From positions 1 to 21,244 of the forward strand of contig DEJW01000010.1 in assembly GCA_002353585.1 (NCBI GenBank): DNA of 21,244 nucleotides. The letters run 5' to 3'. Made by a program: the position numbers and the translations under genes. Under the pieces are notes generated by a model that was not told the origin of the DNA, searched no databases, and saw only the letters and a program-made list of their open reading frames with translations. Shown one piece after another: positions 1-9,430 of the stretch (the stretch's first letter is position 1; each line of letters opens with the position of its first letter). The DNA is from Prevotellaceae bacterium UBA2738 (GTDB lineage: Bacteria; Bacteroidota; Bacteroidia; Bacteroidales; Bacteroidaceae).

Positions 1-2
1 CG

Positions 3-3000
3 ATGGGTAATGACACGCCACTTGCCGTCCTGTCGGACAAGCCTCAGGTCTTCTTCAACTATTTCCGTCAGCAGTTTGCTCAGGTCACCAACCCTGCCAT
101 CGACCCTATACGTGAGGAATTGGTGATGAGTTTGACGGAATACATCGGTGCTGTGGGCTACGGCATACTGACGCCTGATGCCAGCAACTGCAAGATGGTG
201 CGACTGCCACAGCCAGTGCTCACCAACACACAGCTCGACATACTCTGCAACATACGCTATAAGGGCTTCAAGACCCGTAAGTTGCACACCACCTTCAGTG
301 CCGACGGAGGCGAGGAGGCATTGCGTCAGGCACTTGCCGACCTTTGTGCCGAGGCAGAGAAATCAGTGGACGAGGGTGTTAACTACATCATACTCAGCGA
401 CCGTGACGCCGACCCCACCCATGCCGTCATCCCTTCACTGCTTGCCGTGAGTGCTGTACACCATCATCTTATCAGTGTGCAGAAGCGTGTGCAGACTGCC
501 CTCATAGTTGAGAGTGGCGAGATACGTGAGGTGATGCATGCAGCCCTGCTGTTGGGTTACGGAGCCAGTGCCCTGTGCCCTTACATGACTTTTGCTGTGC
601 TCGACAACCTCGTTAAGACCCATCGCATACAAGAGGATTATGCCACTGCCGAGAGCCACTATATTAAGGCGGTAGATAAGGGACTGAAGAAGATAATGTC
701 TAAGATGGGCATCTCTACCATCCGTTCTTATCGTGGTGCCAAGATTTTCGAGAGCATCGGACTGAGCGAAGACCTTCTGCGCCAGTATTTCGGCACTGAG
801 GTGAGCACCATCGGTGGCATAGGACTCAAGGAGATAGCCAGGGATGCAGTTCGCCTGCATAATGCTGCAATGAGCCAGTCCCCGTTCCCGTTAAAAGACA
901 ACGGCCTCTTCTCTTGGCGCAAAGACGGCATAGAGCACGCGTGGAATCCTGATACCATTGCCACGCTGCAACTTGCCACTCGTCTGGGCAGTTACAAGAA
1001 GTTCAAGGAGTGGGCTACGCTTGTTGACTGCAAGGAGAAGCCTATCTTCATTCGCGATTTCTTTGACTTCAAGAGGGCAGCACAGCCTGTGCCTCTCGAC
1101 GAGGTGGAGCCAGTGGAGAGCATCGTGAAGCATTTCGTTACTGGCGCTATGTCATTCGGTGCGCTGAGCAAGGAGGCTCACGAGACATTGGCTCTTGCTA
1201 TGAACAAATTAGGCACTCGCAGCAACACTGGTGAGGGTGGTGAGGATAACGCCCGCTACCACACTGAGGTGGACGGAGTGAGTCTGAGCAGTAAGACCAA
1301 ACAGATAGCCAGCGGACGCTTTGGCGTGACAACAGAATACCTGGTGAATGCTGAGGAACTGCAGATAAAGGTGGCTCAGGGTGCCAAGCCTGGTGAGGGC
1401 GGACAGTTGCCTGGATTCAAGGTGAACGAGATAATAGCCAAGACACGTAATGCCATACCAGGCATATCGCTCATCTCGCCACCACCACACCACGATATCT
1501 ACAGCATCGAGGATTTGGCACAGCTAATCTTCGACCTGAAGAACGTCAATCCTACTGCTGCTGTCAGTGTGAAACTGGTTGCTGAGAGTGGTGTGGGCAC
1601 CATCGCCGCTGGTGTGGCAAAGGCTAAGGCTGACCTCATCGTGATAAGCGGTGCAGAGGGTGGCACAGGTGCCAGTCCTGCCAGCAGTATGCGTTTTGCT
1701 GGTATCTCTCCTGAGATAGGACTTGCCGAAACCCAGCAGACGCTCGTTATGAACGGCTTGCGCCATAATGTGCGCCTGCAGACCGACGGACAGCTGAAGA
1801 CCGCCAAGGACGTGATAATCATGGCTATGCTGGGTGCTGACGAGTTCTCTTTCGGCACATTGCCGCTGATAGTCTTGGGTTGTGTGATGATGAGAAAGTG
1901 TAACACCAACACCTGTCCTATGGGTGTGGCAACACAGAATCCTGAACTGCGCAAGCATTTCGAGGGTAAGGCTGAATATGTGGTGAACTTCTTCACCTTC
2001 CTTGCCCAGCAGGTGCGCGAATATCTCAGCGCCATCGGTGTGCGCCGACTGAAGGATATCATAGGACATACGGAGCTGATAACGACCCTCCCCTCACCCT
2101 CCCTTAAAGGGCGGGAGTCCTCCCCCTTTAAGGGGGAGATAGAGAGGGTCTCCCTCGATTTCTCCCGTCTGCTCCACAAGCCTGAGAGCGACAATCCGCT
2201 ATGCTGGAGCCGTGAGGAGTTCACTAAGGTCAGCGGCATAAAGGACGAGCAGATAATACGTGATGCCCAGCAGGCTGTTGACAGTCAGGAGGAGGTTACA
2301 CTCAACTACTCCATCAAGAATACCGACCGTGCCGTTACCACCATGCTCTCTGGTGTGATAGCTAAGAAATATGGTGAGCACGGACTGCCTGCCGACACTA
2401 TAAATATAAGGTTTAAGGGTGCTGCAGGACAGAGTTTCGGAGCTTTCGCTGTCAACGGACTCAGTCTGAAACTCGAGGGCGAGTGCAACGACTATTTCGG
2501 CAAGGGACTCAGTGGTGGCAAGATAAGCATACTGCCCCCAGCCAATATCGATGCCGATTTCAAGGCTGAGGATAACATCATTGCTGGCAACACAGGACTC
2601 TACGGAGCCACCAGTGGCGAACTCTACGTCAACGGTAGGGTAGGCGAGCGTTTCGCTGTGCGCAACAGCGGTGCCATAGCCGTAGTAGAGGGGGCTGGCG
2701 ACCACTGCTGTGAGTATATGACTGGAGGTAGAGTGGTAGTGCTCGGCAAGACGGGCAGAAACTTCGCCGCAGGCATGTCTGGTGGTGTGGCTTACGTCTA
2801 TGATCCTGACCACTCCTTCGACTATTTCTGCAACATGGAGATGGTGGAGCTGAACCTGGTGGAGGATTCCGTATCACGCAAGGAACTACTCGAACTCATC
2901 CGTCAGCATTATCTGCACACTGGCAGTGCGTTGGCTGGTCGCATGCTCGACGACTGGCACCACTATGCTGAGGACTTCATTCAGGTGGTACCTATTGAAT

Positions 3001-3074
3001 ATAAGCGCGTGATGCAGGAGGAGCAGATGGCAAAATTGCATGAGAAAATCGCTGACATACAGCATGACTATTAA
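3..3074 (+). CDS. gltB: Glutamate synthase large subunit (GltB), 5'-truncated by window edge
   Basis: This is the C-terminal two thirds of the glutamate synthase (GOGAT) alpha subunit, which converts 2-oxoglutarate plus glutamine-derived ammonia into glutamate. The reading frame is open from the first bases and begins inside a conserved segment (MGNDTPLAVLSDKPQ), so the N-terminal class II amidotransferase domain and the true start lie outside the window. Visible parts are the central domain, the FMN-binding synthase domain (MSFGALSKEAHE near residue 384, then RSNTGEGGED), the 3Fe-4S cysteines C627, C633 and C638 (spacing x5, x4), and the C-terminal GXGXG domain starting near residue 807 (GAAGQSFGAF). 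The linker around residues 694-716 is encoded by a palindromic repeat (2084-2150) and has no counterpart I recognise in the family. gltD follows after 130 bp. The family call is certain; numbering is relative to this fragment. Confidence 0.98.
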   Translation: MGNDTPLAVLSDKPQVFFNYFRQQFAQVTNPAIDPIREELVMSLTEYIGAVGYGILTPDASNCKMVRLPQPVLTNTQLDILCNIRYKGFKTRKLHTTFSADGGEEALRQALADLCAEAEKSVDEGVNYIILSDRDADPTHAVIPSLLAVSAVHHHLISVQKRVQTALIVESGEIREVMHAALLLGYGASALCPYMTFAVLDNLVKTHRIQEDYATAESHYIKAVDKGLKKIMSKMGISTIRSYRGAKIFESIGLSEDLLRQYFGTEVSTIGGIGLKEIARDAVRLHNAAMSQSPFPLKDNGLFSWRKDGIEHAWNPDTIATLQLATRLGSYKKFKEWATLVDCKEKPIFIRDFFDFKRAAQPVPLDEVEPVESIVKHFVTGAMSFGALSKEAHETLALAMNKLGTRSNTGEGGEDNARYHTEVDGVSLSSKTKQIASGRFGVTTEYLVNAEELQIKVAQGAKPGEGGQLPGFKVNEIIAKTRNAIPGISLISPPPHHDIYSIEDLAQLIFDLKNVNPTAAVSVKLVAESGVGTIAAGVAKAKADLIVISGAEGGTGASPASSMRFAGISPEIGLAETQQTLVMNGLRHNVRLQTDGQLKTAKDVIIMAMLGADEFSFGTLPLIVLGCVMMRKCNTNTCPMGVATQNPELRKHFEGKAEYVVNFFTFLAQQVREYLSAIGVRRLKDIIGHTELITTLPSPSLKGRESSPFKGEIERVSLDFSRLLHKPESDNPLCWSREEFTKVSGIKDEQIIRDAQQAVDSQEEVTLNYSIKNTDRAVTTMLSGVIAKKYGEHGLPADTINIRFKGAAGQSFGAFAVNGLSLKLEGECNDYFGKGLSGGKISILPPANIDADFKAEDNIIAGNTGLYGATSGELYVNGRVGERFAVRNSGAIAVVEGAGDHCCEYMTGGRVVVLGKTGRNFAAGMSGGVAYVYDPDHSFDYFCNMEMVELNLVEDSVSRKELLELIRQHYLHTGSALAGRMLDDWHHYAEDFIQVVPIEYKRVMQEEQMAKLHEKIADIQHDY
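2084..2150. repeat. Nested palindromic element inside gltB coding sequence
   Basis: An outer inverted pair GACCCTC (2084-2090) and GAGGGTC (2144-2150) encloses two adjacent palindromes: an imperfect one centred on CCCTTAAAGGG (2097-2115) and a near-perfect CTCCCCCTTTAAGGGGGAG (2120-2138, 9-bp arms around a single T). The element is read in frame and gives a low-complexity linker containing SPSLKG and SPFKG. It resembles, in principle, coding palindromic elements such as the Rickettsia RPE; the sequence family is not one I can name. Confidence 0.85.
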
Positions 3075-3126
3075 CAGTTTAGAGTTTACAGTTTAGAGTT
3101 TAGAGTCAGTTTAAAGTTTAGAGTTA
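3075..3126. repeat. Degenerate tandem array of TTTAGAG-type units, gltB-gltD gap
   Basis: Directly after the gltB stop codon lie repeated CAGTTTAGAGTTTA-like units (GTTTAGAG, GTTTACA, GTTTAAA variants). No TAnnTTTG promoter box occurs here, so the array looks like spacer repeat DNA between co-transcribed genes. Confidence 0.8.
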
Positions 3127-3127
3127 T

Positions 3128-3190
3128 CGTAGGCGCTTGCGCCGTATCGTAGCAATCTCCGATTGCGTATCGTAGCGCAGCGTATCGTTT
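3128..3190. repeat. GTAG-hairpin array 1 (gltB-gltD gap)
   Basis: Three units share the frame CGTA-[palindrome]-GTAT. The palindromes are GGCGCTTGCGCC (3132-3143), GCAATCTCCGATTGC (3152-3166; 6-bp stem, 3-nt loop) and the short GCGCAGC (3175-3181). The array ends in CGTTT, 14 bp before gltD. Each palindrome is thus preceded by GTAG, the tetranucleotide typical of the 5' foot of REP elements. The spacer is constant while the hairpins differ. A second array of the same design sits before glnN. Confidence 0.85.
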
Positions 3191-3204
3191 AATAATAAAA
3201 GAAG

Positions 3205-4584
3205 ATGGGAAATCAAACAGCTTTCATAGATATTCACCGCCAGGAGGCGGGCTACCGTCCTGTACAGGACAGAATACACGATTTTAGTGAGGTGGCTCAG
3301 ACGCTCAGTTCGCGTGAGCGCCGTCTGCAGGCTTCGCGCTGCATGGACTGCGGAGTGCCCTTCTGCCACTGGGCTTGTCCGTTGGGCAACAAGGCTCCTG
3401 AGTGGAACGATGCCTTGTATAAGGGCGAGTGGGAAACAGCATTCCGACTGCTGAGCACCACCAACCCCTTTCCTGAGTTTACTGGTCGCATCTGTCCTGC
3501 TCTGTGTGAGAAGGCATGTGTGCTCAACCGTTTCAACCACGAACCTACCACCAACCGCGAAAACGAGTGTGCCATCATCGAGGGTGCCTTTCGCGAGGGG
3601 TATATCAAACCGCTCACCAATATAAAGAGAAACGGCAAGCGAGTGGCTGTTGTGGGTTCTGGTCCTGCTGGTCTGGCTGCTGCCTATGCCCTTAACCGCA
3701 AGGGCTATAGCGTTACGGTGTTTGAGAAGAATGAGCAGGCTGGCGGTCTGCTGCGCTATGGCATACCAAACTTCAAACTCAACAAGAGCGTCATCGACCG
3801 TCGCATCCGTCTGATGGAGCAGGAGGGCATAGAGTTCATATATAACGGGAACGTTAACGTTAACGTTAACTCAACTCTCAACTCATACGATGCCATCGTC
3901 ATCGCCACTGGCACTCCTACGGCGCGAGACCTTAATATCAAGGGTCGCGAACTGAAGGGTGTGCACCTTGCCCTTGAGATGCTCTCACAGCAGAACAGGG
4001 TGCTGGCAGGAACACTTCCCTCTCTCATAGAGAGGACGGGGGGTGAGTCTGCTGAGCTCATCAGTGCCAAGGGTAAGGATGTGCTCGTGATAGGTGGTGG
4101 CGATACTGGTTCCGACTGCATCGGCACTGCTCACCGTCAGGGTTGCAAGAGCGTTACGCAGATAGAGATTATGCCTCGTCCTGTCGAGGGACCAGACGAC
4201 CCTCAGAACCCTTGGCCTAACTGGCCTCGCACGCTGAAGACCACCTCGTCACATGAGGAGGGATGCATCAGACGTTGGAACATCAACACCCTCGAATTCC
4301 TTGGCGAGGATGGCAAACTTATTGGCGTGAAGGTGCAGGAGATAGATTGGCAGCCTAACCCTGAGGGTGGACGACCCATAATGGTGGAGAAGGGCGAGCC
4401 TGAGATTATCAAGGCTGAGATGGTGCTGCTGGCTATGGGTTTCCTCAAACCTGAGCACCCACAGTATGCTGACAATGTGTTCGTCTGTGGCGATGCTGCC
4501 AATGGTGCCAGCCTCGTGGTCAGGGCTATGGCGAGTGGACTGCAGACCGCTGATAAGGTGGACCTCTTCCTTTCCAAACAATAA
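3205..4584 (+). CDS. gltD: Glutamate synthase small subunit (GltD)
   Basis: The 459-residue NADPH-dependent beta subunit passes electrons from NADPH through FAD and Fe-S clusters to GltB. The N-terminal cluster domain has C46, C49, C54 and C58, then C97, C101 and C105. The FAD-binding GSGPAG motif is at 151-156, followed by GGLLRYGIP near 180-188. The NAD(P)H site is GGGDTGSD at 297-304, and the C-terminal FAD contact is VFVCGDAANGAS. Length is normal for the family (about 460-490). Residues 215-227 (NGNVNVNVNSTLNS region) are encoded by the repeat at 3847-3884 and replace the variable surface segment that usually precedes the conserved YDA-IATG strand. The start follows an A-rich leader without a clear Shine-Dalgarno site. 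Confidence 0.98.
   Translation: MGNQTAFIDIHRQEAGYRPVQDRIHDFSEVAQTLSSRERRLQASRCMDCGVPFCHWACPLGNKAPEWNDALYKGEWETAFRLLSTTNPFPEFTGRICPALCEKACVLNRFNHEPTTNRENECAIIEGAFREGYIKPLTNIKRNGKRVAVVGSGPAGLAAAYALNRKGYSVTVFEKNEQAGGLLRYGIPNFKLNKSVIDRRIRLMEQEGIEFIYNGNVNVNVNSTLNSYDAIVIATGTPTARDLNIKGRELKGVHLALEMLSQQNRVLAGTLPSLIERTGGESAELISAKGKDVLVIGGGDTGSDCIGTAHRQGCKSVTQIEIMPRPVEGPDDPQNPWPNWPRTLKTTSSHEEGCIRRWNINTLEFLGEDGKLIGVKVQEIDWQPNPEGGRPIMVEKGEPEIIKAEMVLLAMGFLKPEHPQYADNVFVCGDAANGASLVVRAMASGLQTADKVDLFLSKQ
3847..3884. repeat. In-frame compound repeat (GTTAAC)3(TCAACTC)2 within gltD
   Basis: Three perfect GTTAAC units (3853-3870), preceded by one variant GGGAAC, run directly into two perfect TCAACTC units (3871-3884). 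The frame is kept and the peptide is an N-V repeat followed by STLNS. The same compound order of the two repeat families occurs inside dapF at 5056-5114. Confidence 0.95.
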
Positions 4585-4589
4585 TAAAA

Positions 4590-4632
4590 GGTAATGTCTT
4601 ATCTCCTTAACTCCTTATCTCCTTAACTCCCC
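4590..4632. repeat. Octamer array before dapF (TTAACTCC type)
   Basis: GGTAATGTCTT (4590-4600) is followed by four 8-bp units alternating ATCTCCTT and AACTCCTT/AACTCCCC (4601-4632), ending 3 bp before the dapF ATG. The same lead-in and octamer family precede dapL at 5581-5626. Confidence 0.85.
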
Positions 4633-4635
4633 AAA

Positions 4636-5493
<858 letters not shown>

Positions 5494-5626
5494 TTAGTAA
5501 TTAGAAATTAGGAATTAGGAATTAGGCTCCGCTCTGCGCCTGAGCACCTACTGGAGCGCAAGAATTAGAAATTAGAAATTGGTAATGTCTTAACTCCCTC
5601 TAACTCCTTTAACTCCTTAACTCCTT
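5494..5626. repeat. Repeat-filled dapF-dapL gap (AATTAG array, GC-rich insert, TAACTCC array)
   Basis: AATTAG-type units (TAATTAG, GAAATTAG, GGAATTAG) occupy about 5494-5526. They are interrupted by a GC-rich segment at 5526-5562 with short self-complementary arms (TGCGC and GCGCA), resume at about 5562-5580, and are followed by GGTAATGTCTT and four AACTCCTT-type units (5592-5626) just before the dapL leader. No promoter box was found. Confidence 0.8.
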
Positions 5627-5634
5627 AAAAAAAC

Positions 5635-6873
5635 ATGGCTTTAGTAAATACACATTTCCTTAACTTGCAAGAGAACTATCTCTTTGCCGACATAGCCAAG
5701 AGGGTGAAGGCTTTCAAGGTTACCCACCCCAAGGCTGACGTAATATCTCTTGGCATTGGCGATGTTACCCAACCGTTGTGTCCTGCCGTTACAGAGGCTA
5801 TGCACAAGGCGGTGGATGAGATGGCACATGCTGAGACCTTCCGCGGATATGGTCCCGAGCAGGGCTACGACTTCCTGCGTGAGGCGATAGTGAAGAACGA
5901 CTTCCAGCCTCGTGGTGTGAGGTTGGATATCGACGAGGTGTTCATCAACGATGGTGCCAAGTCTGATACGGGCAACTTCCAGGAACTGCTCCACTGGGAC
6001 GACTATATCGGCGTTACCGACCCCATCTATCCCGTCTATATCGACTCCAACGTGATGATAGGCAGGGCTGGCTCGCATCGCGACGGCAAGTGGTCTAACG
6101 TGGCTTATATGCCCATCACGGCTGAGAACGGTTTCGTGCCCCAGATACCTACAGGTCGCCCTGTTGAGGTCATCTACCTGTGCTATCCCAACAACCCTAC
6201 AGGCACGGTGATTACTAAGGACGAGATGCGCAAGTGGGTGAACTATGCCCTGAAGAATGACTCGCTCATACTCTTCGATGCTGCCTATCAGGCTTACATA
6301 CAAGACCCCGACATCCCTCATAGCATATACGAGATTCGTGGAGCTCGCAAGTGCGCCGTGGAGTTCCGCTCGTTCTCCAAGACGGCTGGTTTCACTGGCA
6401 TCCGTTGTGGCTATACCATAGTGCCTAAGGACCTCACACTCTCTGATCTTGAGGACAACCGCATATCAGCCAATAAGCTCTGGTTGCGCCGTCAGTGCAC
6501 TAAGTTTAATGGCACGAGCTACGTATCACAGCGTGCTGCTGAGGCTATCTACTCTCCTGAGGGCAAGGAGCAGATACAGCAGACCATAGACTATTATATG
6601 GACAACGCCCGTCGTATGCTCTCTATGCTGCGCTCCTTGGGCTACGAGGTGTATGGTGGCGAGAATGCCCCTTATGTGTGGATGAAGACTCCTAAAGGCA
6701 CCACGTCATGGAAATTCTTCGAGCAGATGCTCTATGGTCCAGGGGTGGTATGCACGCCAGGCGTAGGCTTCGGTCCCAGTGGCGAGGGCTATGTGCGCTT
6801 CACCGCCTTCGGCTCCCATGAGGCAACCGACGAGGCTCTCCGTCGAATAGAGAAATGGACGAAGTACTGCTGA
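5635..6873 (+). CDS. dapL: LL-diaminopimelate aminotransferase (DapL)
   Basis: This PLP enzyme transfers the amino group of glutamate directly to tetrahydrodipicolinate, giving LL-diaminopimelate and bypassing the succinylase (DapD/C/E) or acetylase routes. The 412-residue length matches the family. The PLP lysine is K249 in SFSKTAGFTGIRCGY. The substrate and cofactor loop YPNNPTGT lies near residues 183-190, and FRGYGPEQGYDFLREAI near residue 70 is typical of DapL. It directly follows dapF, so the two final steps to meso-diaminopimelate are adjacent, within an operon that also makes its amino donor glutamate. ATG follows an A7 leader. Confidence 0.97.
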   Translation: MALVNTHFLNLQENYLFADIAKRVKAFKVTHPKADVISLGIGDVTQPLCPAVTEAMHKAVDEMAHAETFRGYGPEQGYDFLREAIVKNDFQPRGVRLDIDEVFINDGAKSDTGNFQELLHWDDYIGVTDPIYPVYIDSNVMIGRAGSHRDGKWSNVAYMPITAENGFVPQIPTGRPVEVIYLCYPNNPTGTVITKDEMRKWVNYALKNDSLILFDAAYQAYIQDPDIPHSIYEIRGARKCAVEFRSFSKTAGFTGIRCGYTIVPKDLTLSDLEDNRISANKLWLRRQCTKFNGTSYVSQRAAEAIYSPEGKEQIQQTIDYYMDNARRMLSMLRSLGYEVYGGENAPYVWMKTPKGTTSWKFFEQMLYGPGVVCTPGVGFGPSGEGYVRFTAFGSHEATDEALRRIEKWTKYC

Positions 6874-6906
6874 GTCAGTTCATAGTTCATAATTCATAGT
6901 TCATAG
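6874..6906. repeat. TTCATAG/TTCATAA tandem array, dapL-glnN gap
   Basis: Four units of a TTCATAG-type heptamer follow the dapL stop codon immediately. This matches the layout of the gltB-gltD gap, where an A/T-rich tandem array is followed by a GTAG-hairpin array. Confidence 0.8.
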
Positions 6907-6910
6907 TTTT

Positions 6911-6970
6911 CGTAGGCGCTTCAGCGCCGTATCGTAGCGCAGCGTTTCGTAGTCACGAAGTGACGTTTCG
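6911..6970. repeat. GTAG-hairpin array 2 (dapL-glnN gap)
   Basis: Three CGTA-[palindrome]-GTAT/GTTT units carry GGCGCTTCAGCGCC (6915-6928; 6-bp stem), GCGCAGC (6937-6943) and GTCACGAAGTGAC (6952-6964; 5-bp stem, 3-nt loop). The GCGCAGC unit is identical to one in array 1 and the GGCGC hairpin is a loop variant of one there. The array ends 23 bp before the glnN start. Confidence 0.85.
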
Positions 6971-6993
6971 TTTTATTTTAAATAAATAAAGTT

Positions 6994-9219
6994 ATGCAAA
7001 CACTAAGATTACAAGTAGTAGGAGAGGCTTTCAAGAAGAAGCCTTTAGATGTTAAGGTACCAAGTGAGAGACCTTACGAGTATTTCGGTTGCAAGGTGTT
7101 CAACCGCGAAAAGATGTATAAGTATCTGCCTAAGGACGTTTATGAGCAGATGATCGACGTGATAGACAATGGCGCACGCCTTGAGCGCCACGTTGCCGAC
7201 CACGTGGCTGCTGGCATGATGCAGTGGGCTAAGGAGCAGGGCGTAACCCACTACACCCACTGGTTTCAGCCACTCACCGAGGGCACTGCCGAGAAACATG
7301 ACTCATTCCTGGAGCATGACGGTAAGGGAGGCATGATAGAGGAGTTCTCGGGCAAACTGCTCGTGCAGCAGGAGCCAGACGCTTCCAGTTTCCCAAGCGG
7401 AGGCATCCGTGCCACCTTCGAGGCTCGCGGCTACAGCGCGTGGGACCCTACCAGTCCAGTCTTCATCATCGACGACACCCTGTGCATACCTACCGTCTTC
7501 ATCTCTTACACTGGCGAGGCACTCGACTATAAGGCACCGCTCTTGCGCGCCCTCCATGCCGTGAATGTCGCAGCCACTGAGGTGTGCCATTATTTCGACC
7601 CTGAGGTGAAGAAGGTCACCAGCAACCTGGGTTGGGAACAGGAGTATTTCCTTGTCGATGAGGGACTCTATGCCGCTCGTCCTGACCTCCTGCTCACGGG
7701 CAGAACGCTCATGGGACATGACTCAGCCAAGAACCAGCAGATGGACGACCACTATTTCGGCTCTATCCCTGAGCGTGTGGCAGCCTTCATGCGCGACCTC
7801 GAGATACAGGCTCTCCAGCTGGGCATACCTTGCAAGACTCGCCATAACGAGGTGGCACCTAACCAGTTTGAGCTGGCTCCTATCTATGAGGAGACCAACC
7901 TCGCCGTTGACCACAACATGCTGCTCATGTCTGTCATGAAGCGTGTGGCACGCAAACACGGTTTCCGCGTTCTGCTCCACGAGAAACCTTTCGCAGGCAT
8001 CAACGGCTCTGGTAAGCACAACAACTGGTCACTCAACACTGACAACGGCATACTGCTCCATGCCCCAGGCAAGACACCTGAGCAGAACCTGCGCTTCGCC
8101 ACCTTCATCGTCGAGACCCTCATGGGCGTTTATCGCCACAACGGACTCCTCAAGGCAAGCATCATGTCGGCCACCAACGCCCACCGTCTGGGAGCCAACG
8201 AGGCACCTCCTGCCATCATCTCCAGCTTCCTCGGCAAGCAGCTCACCGAACTGCTCGACCACATTGAGAAGGCTGACCAGAAAGACATTCTCTCTATGCA
8301 GGGCAAGCAGGGCATGAAGATGGATATACCTGAGATTCCAGAACTGCTCATCGACAATACCGACCGCAACCGCACCTCGCCATTCGCCTTCACGGGCAAC
8401 CGCTTCGAGTTCCGTGCCGTAGGCTCTGAGGCTAACTGTGCCAGCGCCATGATAGCACTCAACAGTGCCGTGGCTGAGGCTCTCGCCGACTTCAAGAAGC
8501 GTGTTGACCAAAAGATAGCTGAATACTCCACTGACCCACGCTTTGCCGAGGGCACAGGCCACACCGCCAAGTATCATGCCATCATCGACATACTGCGTGA
8601 GGATATCAAGACCTGCAAACCAATTCGTTTCGACGGCAACGGCTACAGCGACGAGTGGGTGGCTGAGGCTGAGAAGCGCGGACTCGACGTCGAGAAGTCT
8701 TGTCCTAAGATTTTCGAGCGTTACCTCGACGAGGCAAGCGTCCAGATGTTTGAGAGCCTCGGCGTCATGACACGCAAGGAGCTCGCAGCGCGCAACGAGG
8801 TGAAGTGGGAGACCTACACCAAGAAGATACAGATAGAGGCACGAGTGCTGGGCGACCTCTCCATGAACCATATCATACCTGTTGCCACACAGTATCAGAC
8901 CTCGCTGCTCAACAACGTGGAGGACATGACACGCGTCTTCCCTCGCGACAAGGCAGAGAAACTCTCACAGCGCAACCTCAAACTCATCGAGGAGATAGCC
9001 GAGCGCACCTCAGTAATAGAGAAAGGCGTAGAGGAACTCGTTGAGGCACGCAAGAAGGCAAACAAGATAGAGAGCGAGCACGAGAAGGCAATAGCCTATC
9101 ATGACATCATAGAGCCTAAGCTCGATGCCATACGCTACCAGATAGACAAGCTCGAACTCATCGTTGATGATGCCCTCTGGCCACTCCCTAAATATCGTGA
9201 ACTCCTGTTCATCAGGTAA
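6994..9219 (+). CDS. glnN: Glutamine synthetase type III (GlnN)
   Basis: The enzyme makes glutamine from glutamate, ammonia and ATP. At 741 residues it is the large GSIII form typical of Bacteroidales, not the roughly 450-residue GSI. Recognisable GSIII segments include FNREKMYKYLP, THYTHWFQPLTEGTAEKHDSF, GWEQEYFLVDEGLY (catalytic acidic residues), RHNEVAPNQFELAPIYE, GINGSGKHNNWSL (substrate-site glycine/His region) and NRTSPFAFTGNRFEFRAVGS. The C-terminal helical tail is Glu/Lys rich. It closes the gltB-gltD-dapF-dapL-glnN cluster and is followed by a strong terminator. With GltBD it makes a complete GS-GOGAT cycle. Confidence 0.98.
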   Translation: MQTLRLQVVGEAFKKKPLDVKVPSERPYEYFGCKVFNREKMYKYLPKDVYEQMIDVIDNGARLERHVADHVAAGMMQWAKEQGVTHYTHWFQPLTEGTAEKHDSFLEHDGKGGMIEEFSGKLLVQQEPDASSFPSGGIRATFEARGYSAWDPTSPVFIIDDTLCIPTVFISYTGEALDYKAPLLRALHAVNVAATEVCHYFDPEVKKVTSNLGWEQEYFLVDEGLYAARPDLLLTGRTLMGHDSAKNQQMDDHYFGSIPERVAAFMRDLEIQALQLGIPCKTRHNEVAPNQFELAPIYEETNLAVDHNMLLMSVMKRVARKHGFRVLLHEKPFAGINGSGKHNNWSLNTDNGILLHAPGKTPEQNLRFATFIVETLMGVYRHNGLLKASIMSATNAHRLGANEAPPAIISSFLGKQLTELLDHIEKADQKDILSMQGKQGMKMDIPEIPELLIDNTDRNRTSPFAFTGNRFEFRAVGSEANCASAMIALNSAVAEALADFKKRVDQKIAEYSTDPRFAEGTGHTAKYHAIIDILREDIKTCKPIRFDGNGYSDEWVAEAEKRGLDVEKSCPKIFERYLDEASVQMFESLGVMTRKELAARNEVKWETYTKKIQIEARVLGDLSMNHIIPVATQYQTSLLNNVEDMTRVFPRDKAEKLSQRNLKLIEEIAERTSVIEKGVEELVEARKKANKIESEHEKAIAYHDIIEPKLDAIRYQIDKLELIVDDALWPLPKYRELLFIR

Positions 9220-9245
9220 GAGAGGCGACCTCACAAACACAAATG

Positions 9246-9283
9246 CACCGCAAGCTGTTCATCAGCCTGCGGTGTTATTTTTT
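9246..9283 (+). terminator. Rho-independent terminator after glnN
   Basis: CACCGCA (9246-9252) pairs with TGCGGTG (9268-9274), with an inner GCTG/CAGC stem around a TTCAT loop. The hairpin is followed by TTATTTTTT. It lies 27 bp after the glnN stop and marks the end of the nitrogen/lysine cluster. Confidence 0.93.
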
Positions 9284-9292
9284 ACCCTATTT

Positions 9293-9323
9293 TTTGCACT
9301 CTCGAAAGTTTTTCTTAATTTTG
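9293..9323 (+). promoter_or_regulatory. Bacteroidetes-type promoter without a recognisable gene
   Basis: TTTG (9293-9296), exactly 19 bp, then TAATTTTG (9316-9323) fits the -33/-7 consensus of Bacteroidetes primary sigma promoters. It points rightward, but no plus-strand gene follows before the minus-strand island begins at 9496. It may be left over from a displaced gene or may drive a short RNA. Confidence 0.7.
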
Positions 9324-9330
9324 CACCCAG

Positions 9331-9389
9331 AAGAATAAAAGAGAATAAAGAAGAATAAAAGAGAATAAAGAAGAATAAAAAAGAATAAC
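9331..9389. repeat. 20-bp tandem repeat (AAGAATAAAAGAGAATAAAG)
   Basis: Two perfect 20-bp copies (9331-9350, 9351-9370) and a partial third (9371-9389) are present. Each copy is two related 10-bp units. The array begins about where transcription from the 9293-9323 promoter would start. Confidence 0.9.
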
Positions 9390-9398
9390 TCTGCAATT

Positions 9399-9430
9399 TG
9401 AGGATAAGACAAAAAGTGCGCCTATCCTCA
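9399..9430. repeat. Inverted repeat TGAGGATA / TATCCTCA
   Basis: A perfect 8-bp inverted pair (9399-9406, 9423-9430) has a 16-nt loop, between the orphan promoter and the 3' end of the island. It could be a weak transcript hairpin or a protein site. The remaining gene-free bases up to 9495 include A-rich tracts and nothing else I recognise. Confidence 0.55.

Noticed and set aside
2084..2150. Frameshift or assembly error in gltB
   Set aside because: The frame continues uninterrupted and family motifs are intact on both sides, so this is an in-frame insertion, not a break.
1499..2239. 246-aa open frame on the minus strand within gltB
   Set aside because: It is antisense to the conserved Fe-S and synthase domains of GltB; there is no independent evidence of coding.
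8029..8871. 280-aa open frame on the minus strand within glnN
   Set aside because: It is antisense to conserved glutamine synthetase coding sequence, with no family resemblance or promoter; it is an artefact of GC-rich codon usage.
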